The position numbers and the translations under genes were made by a program. This document shows, piece by piece, positions 1 to 5,766 of a DNA stretch of 6,840 bases. The notes under the pieces were generated by a model. That model had not been told where the DNA came from, did no database searches, and saw only the letters and a program-made list of their open reading frames with translations. Source of the stretch: Actinomycetota bacterium (GTDB taxonomy: Bacteria > Actinomycetota > Actinomycetes > Nanopelagicales > Nanopelagicaceae); contig WLPB01000060.1 in the NCBI GenBank assembly GCA_009698975.1, forward strand, positions 1 through 6,840, given 5' to 3'. How positions within the stretch are numbered: the first letter of the stretch is position 1; each line of letters begins with the position of its first letter.

Positions 1-659
1 CCTGGAAGGTACTTGCCAGTCAGCACACCTTGCGCCATTGGCGACCAAACAATCTGACCGATTCCTTCTTTACGCGAGAGTGGAACTACCTCTGCTTCGA
101 TTACACGCCAGAGAGCTGAATACTGTGGCTGGCTTGAAACGAAACGGTTATAGCCGCGGGCATCTTGAATCTTCAGCGCATCCTTAATCTCGGTCGCATT
201 CCATTCTGAGAAACCGATGTAGCTGACCTTTCCTTGACGAATCAGATCATCAAATGCAGAGAGAGTCTCTTCAAGTGGAGTCTCCACATCGAAGCGATGT
301 GCTTGATATAAATCAATGTGGTCGGTATTTAAACGCTTGAGTGAGGCGTGGCAGGACTCCATGATGTGCTTACGAGAGAGCCCTCGATCATTTTTACCAG
401 TTCCTGTTGGGTGGTAGACCTTTGTAAAGAGCTCGTATGACTCGCGGCGAACACCCTTGAGTGCCTTACCCAAAATTGTCTCGGCCTTGGTGCCCGCATA
501 TACATCGGCGGTATCAAAGGTTGTAATGCCGACATCGAGTGCGGCTTTAACGCACTTGTTGGCAGCCTCCGCCTCTACTTGTGAACCGTGGGTGACCCAG
601 TTTCCATAAGCAATCTCTGAGACGTACATTCCTGATGAGCCGAGGCGACGATATTCCAT
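1..659 (-). CDS. Aldo/keto reductase, Kv-beta/AKR6-like, C-terminus cut by window edge
   Basis: This is an NAD(P)H-dependent oxidoreductase of the aldo/keto reductase superfamily, expected to be a cytosolic TIM barrel that reduces aldehydes or ketones; the physiological substrate cannot be read from the sequence. The reading frame starts at the ATG at 659-657 and runs open through base 1, giving 219 residues of a family that is usually about 310-340 long. The N-terminus (MEYRRLGSSGMYVSEIAYGN) is typical of the group related to potassium-channel beta subunits. The catalytic tetrad is complete: D49 and Y54 in FDTADVY, K80 in FTKV and H121 in QAHRFD. Later barrel motifs IGFSEWN (148-154) and SQPQYS (176-181) are present. 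It is transcribed away from the B12 operon, and no Shine-Dalgarno precedes the ATG, which fits the leaderless promoter described separately. Superfamily assignment is very secure; subfamily is moderately secure. Confidence 0.95.
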   Translation of the reverse strand, partial: MEYRRLGSSGMYVSEIAYGNWVTHGSQVEAEAANKCVKAALDVGITTFDTADVYAGTKAETILGKALKGVRRESYELFTKVYHPTGTGKNDRGLSRKHIMESCHASLKRLNTDHIDLYQAHRFDVETPLEETLSAFDDLIRQGKVSYIGFSEWNATEIKDALKIQDARGYNRFVSSQPQYSALWRVIEAEVVPLSRKEGIGQIVWSPMAQGVLTGKYLP

Positions 660-694
660 GTTGCTATCGTAAGTGGTGAGTTGATTGTTGCCAA
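660..694 (-). promoter_or_regulatory. Leaderless promoter of the aldo/keto reductase gene
   Basis: Read on the minus strand, TTGGCA (694-689, one mismatch to TTGACA) is followed by a 17-bp spacer and then TACGAT (671-666, fitting the actinobacterial TANNNT -10). Only six bases (AGCAAC) separate the -10 from the ATG at 659, so transcription should begin at or within a base of the start codon. There is no Shine-Dalgarno in this gap. The transcript is therefore inferred to be leaderless, which is common in Actinomycetota. The same -10/N6/start arrangement recurs at gcvT. Confidence 0.65.
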
Positions 695-699
695 CCACT
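672..699. repeat. Inverted repeat AGTGGT-N16-ACCACT, possible operator
   Basis: AGTGGT at 672-677 and ACCACT at 694-699 are perfect reverse complements separated by 16 bases. One arm directly abuts the -10 of the aldo/keto reductase promoter and the other abuts its -35, so a dimeric regulator bound here would cover the core promoter. It also lies just upstream of the B12 operon leader. A six-base arm can arise by chance, so the operator role is speculative. Confidence 0.25.
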
Positions 700-711
700 A
701 CTAGCTATGGT
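681..711 (+). promoter_or_regulatory. Candidate promoter for the riboswitch-led operon
   Basis: Transcription of the riboswitch must start between the divergent gene at 659 and the aptamer's first conserved bases near 725. The best -10 candidate is TATGGT at 706-711 (TANNNT). Possible -35 elements are TTGATT at 681-686 (19-bp spacer) or TTGTTG at 685-690 (15-bp spacer). Neither spacing is ideal, so the call is weak. If correct, the start would be near 718 and the leader before the first gene about 220 nt. Confidence 0.3.
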
Positions 712-720
712 TTGGTACGC

Positions 721-872
721 ACACAACTTAATAGCTTCAAATCGTGGTCTTGTTAGGGGAAGTTCGGTGCAATTCCGACGCTGACCCGCAACCGTAAGAG
801 CGAGAGAATCGCTTAAGTCGGATTACCTAACTCGCCATTTTTGACAAACACCCGCCGTGGTTTGCGGGGTGT
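721..872 (+). ncRNA. Cobalamin riboswitch aptamer, compact type
   Basis: The core cobalamin-riboswitch boxes are present in order: GGGGAAG (756-762), CGGTGCAATTCCG (765-777), GCTGACCCGCAACCGTAAG (780-798) and GTCGGATTACC (817-827). Stems can be traced: TCAAA..TGG (737-747) with CCA..TTTGA (835-844) as the closing stem; GTTAGG (752-757) with CCTAAC (826-831); TCGG (764-767) with CCGA (775-778); AGCGA (799-803) with TCGCT (809-813). A downstream hairpin ACACC (848-852)/GGTGT (868-872) exposes TTGCGG (862-867), which is perfectly complementary to CCGCAA (786-791) in the L5 loop, matching the L5-L13 kissing interaction known for this class. Extra peripheral stems seen in long E. coli btuB-like aptamers are absent. 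It leads a corrinoid-type ECF transporter operon, where it should switch expression off when cobalamin is bound. Confidence 0.93.
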
Positions 873-940
873 AGTCGCAGATGCCGCTCTCTGGCCGTTG
901 CTTGCTACCCCTGTGAGACCCTTTTTTTAGGAGCTCCAGA
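866..940 (+). promoter_or_regulatory. Putative riboswitch expression platform and ribosome-binding site
   Basis: AGGAG at 929-933 sits seven bases before the ATG at 941 and decides that start over the in-frame ATG at 950. Two competing pairings are visible. GGGG..TAG (866-874) can pair with CTACCCC (905-911), enclosing GCTCT (886-890). Alternatively GCTCT can pair with GGAGC (930-934) and cover the ribosome site, and TCTGG (890-894) can pair with CCAGA (936-940) beside the start codon. The kissing hairpin at 848-872 uses bases needed for the first pairing, so ligand binding could favour sequestration. This is a hand-drawn model without energy calculation. Confidence 0.4.
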
Positions 941-1489
941 ATGAAAAGAATGAAAGTAATTACGATTGCAATATCTGTAATCCTCGCCTCATCACTAATT
1001 CCCTCCGCTGAAGCCGCTTCTAAGGGCTATCGTTATTGGGGCTATTACCAAGCTCAATCTAAATTTGGTGACACATCGCCGAAAAGCGTTTCCTGGAAAG
1101 CTTCAATGACTGGACCCACATCAAAAATTCCTGATGGATCTGTCGAAGGATGGGTTTTCACATTTGATAACAGCGATATTCCGTCAACTCCCCCATCTGT
1201 TAAACCTTCATTTGGCAAAATTTGTGGAACTACAAAAGCCGAAGAAGGGATGAAGAGAGTTGCAATCGTCATTGATTTTGGTTCACCACTGATCGCCCCT
1301 AAGGGAGAGAAAGTTGCAAGGACAATTACGCGCTGTGTTGTTACTGGAAAAGACTCTCTGGGGATAGATATCCTCGCACAGGTAGTAAAGGTACGCACAG
1401 CTAGTTCTGGCTTTGTTTGTGGTCTCAACGGTTATCCTGCAAAAGAGTGTGGCGTAGAGATAGCAACGCCTAAAGGCCTAAAGAAGTAA
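941..1489 (+). CDS. Secreted SCO2322-like protein of the B12-riboswitch operon
   Basis: A 182-residue exported protein of unknown biochemical role. A signal peptide is clear: a basic start (MKRMK), a hydrophobic core (about 6-19) and a probable cleavage after SAEA at residue 25. There is no lipobox cysteine, no sortase motif and no C-terminal membrane helix, so the mature protein (about 157 residues) should be released or loosely attached outside the cell. It contains an aromatic patch YRYWGYY (30-36), the segment GWVFTFDNSD (70-79), the core FGKICG...KRVAIVIDFG (91-114), and FVCGLNGYPAKECG (158-171). Four cysteines (95, 132, 160, 170) could form two disulfides. From memory this pattern matches the actinobacterial SCO2322 family found beside ECF transporters. 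It is the first gene after the riboswitch and stops seven bases before ecfT. A role in corrinoid binding or transporter assistance is inferred only from context. Confidence 0.85.
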   Translation: MKRMKVITIAISVILASSLIPSAEAASKGYRYWGYYQAQSKFGDTSPKSVSWKASMTGPTSKIPDGSVEGWVFTFDNSDIPSTPPSVKPSFGKICGTTKAEEGMKRVAIVIDFGSPLIAPKGEKVARTITRCVVTGKDSLGIDILAQVVKVRTASSGFVCGLNGYPAKECGVEIATPKGLKK

Positions 1490-1496
1490 AGCAGTC

Positions 1497-2246
1497 ATGG
1501 GAAATCGCACGCTAGTCCATCCACTTACGATGTGGATCTTCTTCATCGTAATTGCAATTGGAGTCGTCACATCCGGCAACTCCATCTATGCGCTGGCTGC
1601 GATTTTCCTTGCTGCAATCTTCGTTAAATTCCGAGGCGATAGCGGTCCCTGGCGAAATAGTTTTCGCTGGTCCCTCTACCTCGGCCTCTATCTTCTAGTA
1701 ATTCGACTCTTCGCATCGGTATTAATTGGTGTTCCAATTCCCGGCACCACCCTCTTTACTCTCCCCCGAATATCACTACCCGCATGGCTTCCAGGAATTC
1801 GAATCGGCGGGCCCGTCACGCTTGAACGCCTTACTTTCTCTATGCAAGAAGCGATCATGATTGCAACAGTAATTGCACTCTTTGGTGCTGCTAACGCAGT
1901 CACAAGTCCACACAAACTCCTGCGCACACTTCCTGCCAGCGTCTATCAAATTTCGGTTGCACTCACGATTGCCACATCTATCCTGCCTCAGTTTATTGCC
2001 AGTGTCGCACGCATCAGAGAGGCACAATTTTTAAGAAATGGATTACGTCCGAGACTGACTTCGATAGCCGTGCCTCTACTCGAAGAGAGCTTGACACGTT
2101 CGGCACATCTGGCGGAGTCAATGGAGTCCCGTGGCTATGGTCTCTCTCGCACCCGTTCTCGATATCGTCCGTTTTCATTCACATCCACGGACTTTTCATT
2201 TCTCTTCAGCGCATTGATTCTTTCGTTGGCGATGACGCTCTCATGA
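1497..2246 (+). CDS. ecfT: ECF transporter transmembrane component EcfT (CbiQ family)
   Basis: The 249-residue integral membrane subunit couples ATP hydrolysis by the ATPase to reorientation of the substrate-binding S component. The N-terminus carries the family's HPLTMW motif (8-13), followed by membrane segments near 12-26, 29-43, 57-80, 117-134 and 150-168. The two cytoplasmic coupling helices carry the expected arginine motifs: ARIREAQFLRNG (171-182) and SMESRGYG (208-215, with SRG in place of the usual ARG). A last hydrophobic helix covers about 232-248 and the protein ends directly after it. The length is normal for the family. The ATG lies seven bases after the preceding stop with no strong Shine-Dalgarno, suggesting translational coupling. 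Its stop overlaps the ATPase start in ATGA at 2243-2246. In cobalamin ECF systems this subunit has been called CbrV; that naming is tentative here. Confidence 0.93.
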   Translation: MGNRTLVHPLTMWIFFIVIAIGVVTSGNSIYALAAIFLAAIFVKFRGDSGPWRNSFRWSLYLGLYLLVIRLFASVLIGVPIPGTTLFTLPRISLPAWLPGIRIGGPVTLERLTFSMQEAIMIATVIALFGAANAVTSPHKLLRTLPASVYQISVALTIATSILPQFIASVARIREAQFLRNGLRPRLTSIAVPLLEESLTRSAHLAESMESRGYGLSRTRSRYRPFSFTSTDFSFLFSALILSLAMTLS

Positions 2247-3853
2247 TTAAATTTTCTGGAGTCTCTCTTCTCTATCCTCATTCAACAAAGACGGTCCTCG
2301 AGTCACTCACCTGTGAAATTGAAGAGGGCGAGATGGTTCTTGTCATGGGTCATACCGGCAGCGGAAAATCATCACTGCTCCGATTGGTCAATGGATTAGT
2401 GCCGCACCACACTGGCGGCATCTTGGCTGGGGAGATTACCGTCAATGGACTTACGACTCGAACCCTACGTCCAGGTGAACTTGCCGGCATCGTGGGTATC
2501 GTGGGTCAGAACCCGATTGATGGATTCGTGGCAGACACTGTCGAAGAAGAGATCGCCTTCGGAATGGAGTCTCTTAATTTCACTCCTGATTTAATGCGAA
2601 AGCGAGTCGAAGAAGCGCTCGATCAAGTAGGCCTGGCTCAACTGCGCAATCGAACCATTGCCACACTCAGTGGAGGCGAACAACAACGAGTTGCTATCGC
2701 TTCAGCCCTTGTCATGCATCCAAAAATTCTTTTGTTAGATGAACCTACATCTGCTCTGGATCCAATCGCCGCTGAAGAAATTCTTGCCCTACTGCATCGT
2801 CTTGTTCACGATTTGAGTATCACTGTGATCATCGCCGAACATCGATTAGAGCGTGTTATTGGGTATGTTGATCGAATTCTGCTGATCGAAGAAGATGGAA
2901 AATCACACCTAGGCCTTCCCGCAGATATTCTCTTGATAAGCGATCTAGTGCCGCCAATAGTGAAATTAGCTCGGGCACTTAAATTGCCAGATATCGGAAC
3001 AAGTACCCGTGAGGTAAGGCGGGCAAGTGCTCATCTTCGCGACACTCTTCCGGAGATTCCAGAAATCATGCGAAATTCAGGAACGGCTACAGTGGTTGCA
3101 GATACAGTCTGCGTAGATTATGACGAAAAAAGTGCAATCTCGCAGATCTCACTGACACTTCGTTCTGGCGAAATTACCGCCCTCATGGGGCGCAATGGCG
3201 CAGGTAAGAGCACCCTGATTCGCGCACTTGTCGGTATCCAAAAGTTAAAGAGCGGAAAAGTTTCCATCCACGGAAAGTCAATCGATCAATATTCATCGGT
3301 AGCGAGAGCAGAGTTAATCGGATATGTCCCACAAGAGCCGGGAGATCTTCTCTTTCGAACAACTGTGGCAGAAGAGTGCGCTGCCGCTGATAAGGATTCA
3401 AAACTTTCACCTGGAACAACTCTGGCGCTATTACATGAGAACATCAGCGCAATTAATCCGGAATCACACCCGCGCGATCTCTCGGAAGGTGAGCGGTTAG
3501 CGCTTGTCTTAAGCATTGTTCTTGCTTCAGAACCTGCACTATTAATTCTTGATGAACCAACTCGTGGGCTAGATTACGAAGCGAAAGAGCGGCTGGCCAC
3601 CTATTTGCGCCGTGTGGCTGATGAGAATGGCACAACAATTTTAATTGCCACTCATGATGTCGAGCTGGTAGCTGAGCTAGCGAATCGAACAATCTTTCTA
3701 GCCGATGGCGACAAGGTTGCCGATGGCGAAACCATCGATGTCCTTCTTGCCTCGCCTGCATTTGCTCCACAAGTTGCAAAGGTCATGTCTCCGCGACGTT
3801 GGCTCACCGTGGGAGATGTCTTGCAATCGCAACAGCTAGCGAGCAATTCATGA
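2243..3853 (+). CDS. ecfA: Fused two-domain ECF transporter ATPase (EcfA-EcfA')
   Basis: A 536-residue cytoplasmic protein holding both nucleotide-binding domains of an energy-coupling-factor importer in one chain. Domain 1: Walker A GHTGSGKSS (36-44), Q-loop Q89, signature LSGGEQQ (142-148), Walker B ILLLDEPT (162-169), D-loop SALD (170-173), switch H200. Domain 2, after a linker near 235-280: Walker A GRNGAGKST (316-324), Q-loop Q364, signature LSEGER (413-418), Walker B LLILDEPT (433-440), D-loop RGLD (441-444), switch H471. Domain 1 has a canonical signature while domain 2 has E415 in place of the usual glycine, so the two ATP sites are probably unequal. Both Walker B glutamates (167 and 438) are intact. 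The start overlaps the ecfT stop by four bases and the stop overlaps the S-component start by four bases. Fused ATPases of this kind are common in actinobacterial ECF systems. It corresponds by role to CbrU. Confidence 0.95.
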   Translation: MIKFSGVSLLYPHSTKTVLESLTCEIEEGEMVLVMGHTGSGKSSLLRLVNGLVPHHTGGILAGEITVNGLTTRTLRPGELAGIVGIVGQNPIDGFVADTVEEEIAFGMESLNFTPDLMRKRVEEALDQVGLAQLRNRTIATLSGGEQQRVAIASALVMHPKILLLDEPTSALDPIAAEEILALLHRLVHDLSITVIIAEHRLERVIGYVDRILLIEEDGKSHLGLPADILLISDLVPPIVKLARALKLPDIGTSTREVRRASAHLRDTLPEIPEIMRNSGTATVVADTVCVDYDEKSAISQISLTLRSGEITALMGRNGAGKSTLIRALVGIQKLKSGKVSIHGKSIDQYSSVARAELIGYVPQEPGDLLFRTTVAEECAAADKDSKLSPGTTLALLHENISAINPESHPRDLSEGERLALVLSIVLASEPALLILDEPTRGLDYEAKERLATYLRRVADENGTTILIATHDVELVAELANRTIFLADGDKVADGETIDVLLASPAFAPQVAKVMSPRRWLTVGDVLQSQQLASNS

Positions 3854-4635
3854 AGAGTCGTCTGGCGCTCCTTGTATTAAATGCTTTCTCAATCCTGGGC
3901 TTTATCTGGCCTTTTCTTGTTCCCAGCCAATCACTGGCTGATAAGGCTAGTTGGTTCTTTCTCGCAACGACTCCGATTGCAATTGGCTTAATTGTCGCTC
4001 TCATTTCACAGGAAGAGCTTGGTTCCAAAAGAATTGCATTGCTCGGAACTCTCACCGCACTCATCGCCGCACTTCGCCCACTTGGAATCGGTGCAATTGG
4101 AATTGAACCAATGTGGTTCGCCTTAATTCTTGCCGCTCGTGCAATCGGACCTACCTTTGGATTTCTCCTTGGATCACTGAGCATGCTCTTATCTGCACTG
4201 TTAACTGGCGGTGTGGGTCCATGGCTTTCATATCAAGTATGCGCAGCAGCTCTCATTGGATGCGGTGTTGCAATCATTCCTGCGAAAACACGTGGTGGGC
4301 GCGAAACTATTGCGCTCGTTCTTTACGGAGTTCTCGCATCGGCCTTCTTTGGAATAGCGATGAATCTGCAGTTCTGGCCGTGGGCGTTAGGTAGCGGTAC
4401 TGAACTTTCTTATCTCCCTGGCGGCGGATTAACCGAGAATATTTCACGCTTCTTCACCTATCACTTCGTCTCATCCCTTGCCTGGGATATACCGCGCGCA
4501 ATTTTGACGGCAACTCTTATTTCACTGGGTGCAAAGCCAATTCTGGGCGCTCTCAGAAGACTGCAAATTCAATCTCGATTTACAGATCACAGCGAACTCG
4601 CTGCAATTGCGTTAGCTAACGGACGTGCGAAGTAA
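3850..4635 (+). CDS. cbrT: ECF transporter S component, CbrT-like (predicted cobalamin binding)
   Basis: A 261-residue membrane protein predicted to be the substrate-capturing subunit of the importer. I place the start at the ATG at 3850, which overlaps the ATPase stop in ATGA exactly as at the previous junction. An in-frame ATG at 3799 would add 17 polar residues and a 55-bp overlap and is less likely. Hydrophobic segments lie near 5-24, 35-53, 62-82, 86-118, 126-145, 152-174 and 205-227. Motifs that I associate with actinobacterial S components of this group are RPLGIGAIGIEPMWF (76-90), GPTFGFLLGSLSMLLSALLTGGVGPWL (100-126), MNLQFWPW (171-178) and a C-terminal AWDIPRA (211-217). Substrate assignment rests on the cobalamin riboswitch and on the known CbrT systems, not on binding residues. 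The tail (about 240-261) is polar and overlaps gcvT in the opposite direction. Confidence 0.88.
   Translation: MKSRLALLVLNAFSILGFIWPFLVPSQSLADKASWFFLATTPIAIGLIVALISQEELGSKRIALLGTLTALIAALRPLGIGAIGIEPMWFALILAARAIGPTFGFLLGSLSMLLSALLTGGVGPWLSYQVCAAALIGCGVAIIPAKTRGGRETIALVLYGVLASAFFGIAMNLQFWPWALGSGTELSYLPGGGLTENISRFFTYHFVSSLAWDIPRAILTATLISLGAKPILGALRRLQIQSRFTDHSELAAIALANGRAK
4610..4621. repeat. Perfect 12-bp palindrome in the convergent gene overlap
   Basis: CGTTAGCTAACG at 4610-4621 is its own reverse complement. It covers the gcvT stop codon (TAG on the minus strand at 4618-4616) and codons near the end of cbrT. It lacks a loop and a T-tract, so it is not a recognisable terminator. It may simply be chance. 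Confidence 0.3.
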
Positions 4636-5704
4636 CCATAGGTAATTCAATAATCGTGGCACTTGAATCGCGCCCTCGAACATCGACGATTACCTCATCA
4701 CCAATTGCAAAATCTGGCGATAGTAAAGCCAGTGCAATTCCTTTTTTCAGTGATGGCGAGAAAGTACCGCTGGTTATCACTCCGACTTCAGCACCATGGT
4801 GCGATTTCACAGTCATCCCCGCGCGAGGGATTCCGCGATCGTTGGATGCAAGACCACGCAGTCGACGTGTAGCTCCCGCACTCTTCTCCTCGTTCAGGGC
4901 GATGGAACCTCTGAAAGATTCTTTCTTCCACCCCACCGCCCAGGTAGATCCGGCTTGTACCGGGGAAATTTCTGGAGTGAGTTCGTGGCCGTGTAATGGA
5001 TAACCCATCTCGGTGCGCAAAGTATCTCGAGCGCCTAAACCGCAGATAAGACCTTGGAAAGGTTGCATCGCTAATTCGAGGGCGGCCCAGACGATCGCGG
5101 CATCGCTCCAACGAGGAAGAAGTTCATAACCATGCTCTCCTGTGTAACCGGTACGACAGAGAATTACGTCGCAGCCAGCAATAGTGACATGAGTAAAAGC
5201 CATGTAATCCATGGTCGGAGTAACACCCAGAGACTCAATCACCGCAAAAGCTTTCGGGCCTTGCAAAGCCAAAACCGCAAACTCTTCATGCAAGTTAATG
5301 ATTTCAATCTGACTTGGCTTATCTTCTAAAAGAGTCGCGACAACTTTAGTGGTGTTGGAAGCGTTAGGAATGAGAAAGAAATCGGTTGGAGAATTTCGGT
5401 ATGCAATGAGGTCATCGATGACGCCTCCGCGCTGATTACAGAGCATCGTGTACTGCGCTTGGCTATCACCGATTCGGTTGAGATCATTTGTTAATTGAGT
5501 ATTGAGAAACTCGAGCGCGCCCTCGCCCTTCACACTCGCTTTGCCGAGGTGTGAGACATCAAAGAGACCGACGCGTTCGCGCACCGCCATATGCTCAGCA
5601 AGGACACCCGATCCAGGGTATTCAATGGGCATGAGCCAGCCACCAAAGTCGGCCATCTTCGCGCTGAGCTCAATATGTTTTTGGTGCAATGGTGAGTTTT
5701 TCAC
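4616..5704 (-). CDS. gcvT: Aminomethyltransferase, glycine cleavage system T-protein
   Basis: The T-protein transfers the methylene group from aminomethyl-lipoyl H-protein to tetrahydrofolate, releasing ammonia, in the cytosolic glycine cleavage system. At 362 residues it is full length for the family. Diagnostic features are the N-terminal SPLHQKHIELSAKMADFGGWLMPIEY, DVSHLGK (49-55), the folate/catalytic GGVIDDLI (93-100, with the key aspartate at 97 or 98), LQGPKA (147-152), RTGYTGEHGYEL (184-195) and GLGARDTLRTEMGYPLHGHEL (222-242). The start is GTG at 5704-5702; an in-frame TAA lies four codons upstream, so no earlier start exists, and homologous N-terminal sequence begins immediately. 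There is no Shine-Dalgarno; a -10 six bases upstream suggests a leaderless message. No gcvH or gcvP is in the window. Its 3' end overlaps cbrT by 20 bp tail to tail, and pepA is divergent, a neighbourhood I recall from mycobacteria. Confidence 0.97.
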   Translation of the reverse strand: MKNSPLHQKHIELSAKMADFGGWLMPIEYPGSGVLAEHMAVRERVGLFDVSHLGKASVKGEGALEFLNTQLTNDLNRIGDSQAQYTMLCNQRGGVIDDLIAYRNSPTDFFLIPNASNTTKVVATLLEDKPSQIEIINLHEEFAVLALQGPKAFAVIESLGVTPTMDYMAFTHVTIAGCDVILCRTGYTGEHGYELLPRWSDAAIVWAALELAMQPFQGLICGLGARDTLRTEMGYPLHGHELTPEISPVQAGSTWAVGWKKESFRGSIALNEEKSAGATRRLRGLASNDRGIPRAGMTVKSHHGAEVGVITSGTFSPSLKKGIALALLSPDFAIGDEVIVDVRGRDSSATIIELPMVTSHVR

Positions 5705-5745
5705 ATGGACAACTTACACTTACGCCCGAAGGATTGACCGTTCAA
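5705..5745 (-). promoter_or_regulatory. Probable leaderless promoter of gcvT
   Basis: On the minus strand TAAGTT (5716-5711) fits the TANNNT -10 and is separated from the GTG start at 5704 by exactly six bases (GTCCAT), predicting transcription from the first base of the start codon. An overlapping alternative -10, TAAGTG (5722-5717), has TTGAAC (5745-5740) at a 17-bp spacing but would leave 12 bases to the GTG. The -35 for the first option is poor. No ribosome-binding site is visible. Confidence 0.45.
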
Positions 5746-5766
5746 CCCGCGCACCCAAGGAGAACC
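5715..5766 (+). promoter_or_regulatory. Probable promoter -10 and strong ribosome-binding site of pepA
   Basis: TACACT at 5715-5720 is a good TANNNT -10 on the plus strand and would give a transcript starting near 5727 with a leader of about 40 nt; no clear -35 is seen 16-18 bases upstream. AAGGAG at 5757-5762 is a near-ideal Shine-Dalgarno four bases before the ATG at 5767. The -10 overlaps the divergent gcvT -10 (5711-5716) by two bases. Confidence 0.5.

Noticed and set aside
729..734. TAATAG as the -10 box of the operon promoter
   Set aside because: Transcription would begin near 740, inside the closing stem of the aptamer (737-747), and remove conserved riboswitch bases; this sequence fits the conserved 5' part of the aptamer itself.
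922..928. T7 run before the first operon gene as an intrinsic terminator of the riboswitch
   Set aside because: The nearest plausible stem ends at 911, ten bases before the T-run, and no complement to GAGACCC is found just upstream. It is more likely unstructured sequence before the ribosome site, although a weak GGGT(867-870)/ACCC(918-921) pairing keeps it from being fully excluded.
1054..1428. Antisense open frame of 124 codons opposite the secreted protein
   Set aside because: It lies wholly inside a gene with a convincing signal peptide, ribosome site and family match, and has no ribosome site or recognisable motif of its own.
3799..3849. N-terminal extension of the S component from an ATG at 3799
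   Set aside because: It would overlap the ATPase gene by 55 bp and add a polar stretch before the first membrane helix. The ATG at 3850 gives the same ATGA overlap as the upstream junction and a normal S-component N-terminus.
4788..5111. Open frames in other frames of gcvT (both strands)
   Set aside because: They overlap the conserved GcvT C-terminal half, which has clear family motifs, and encode low-complexity arginine-rich peptides.
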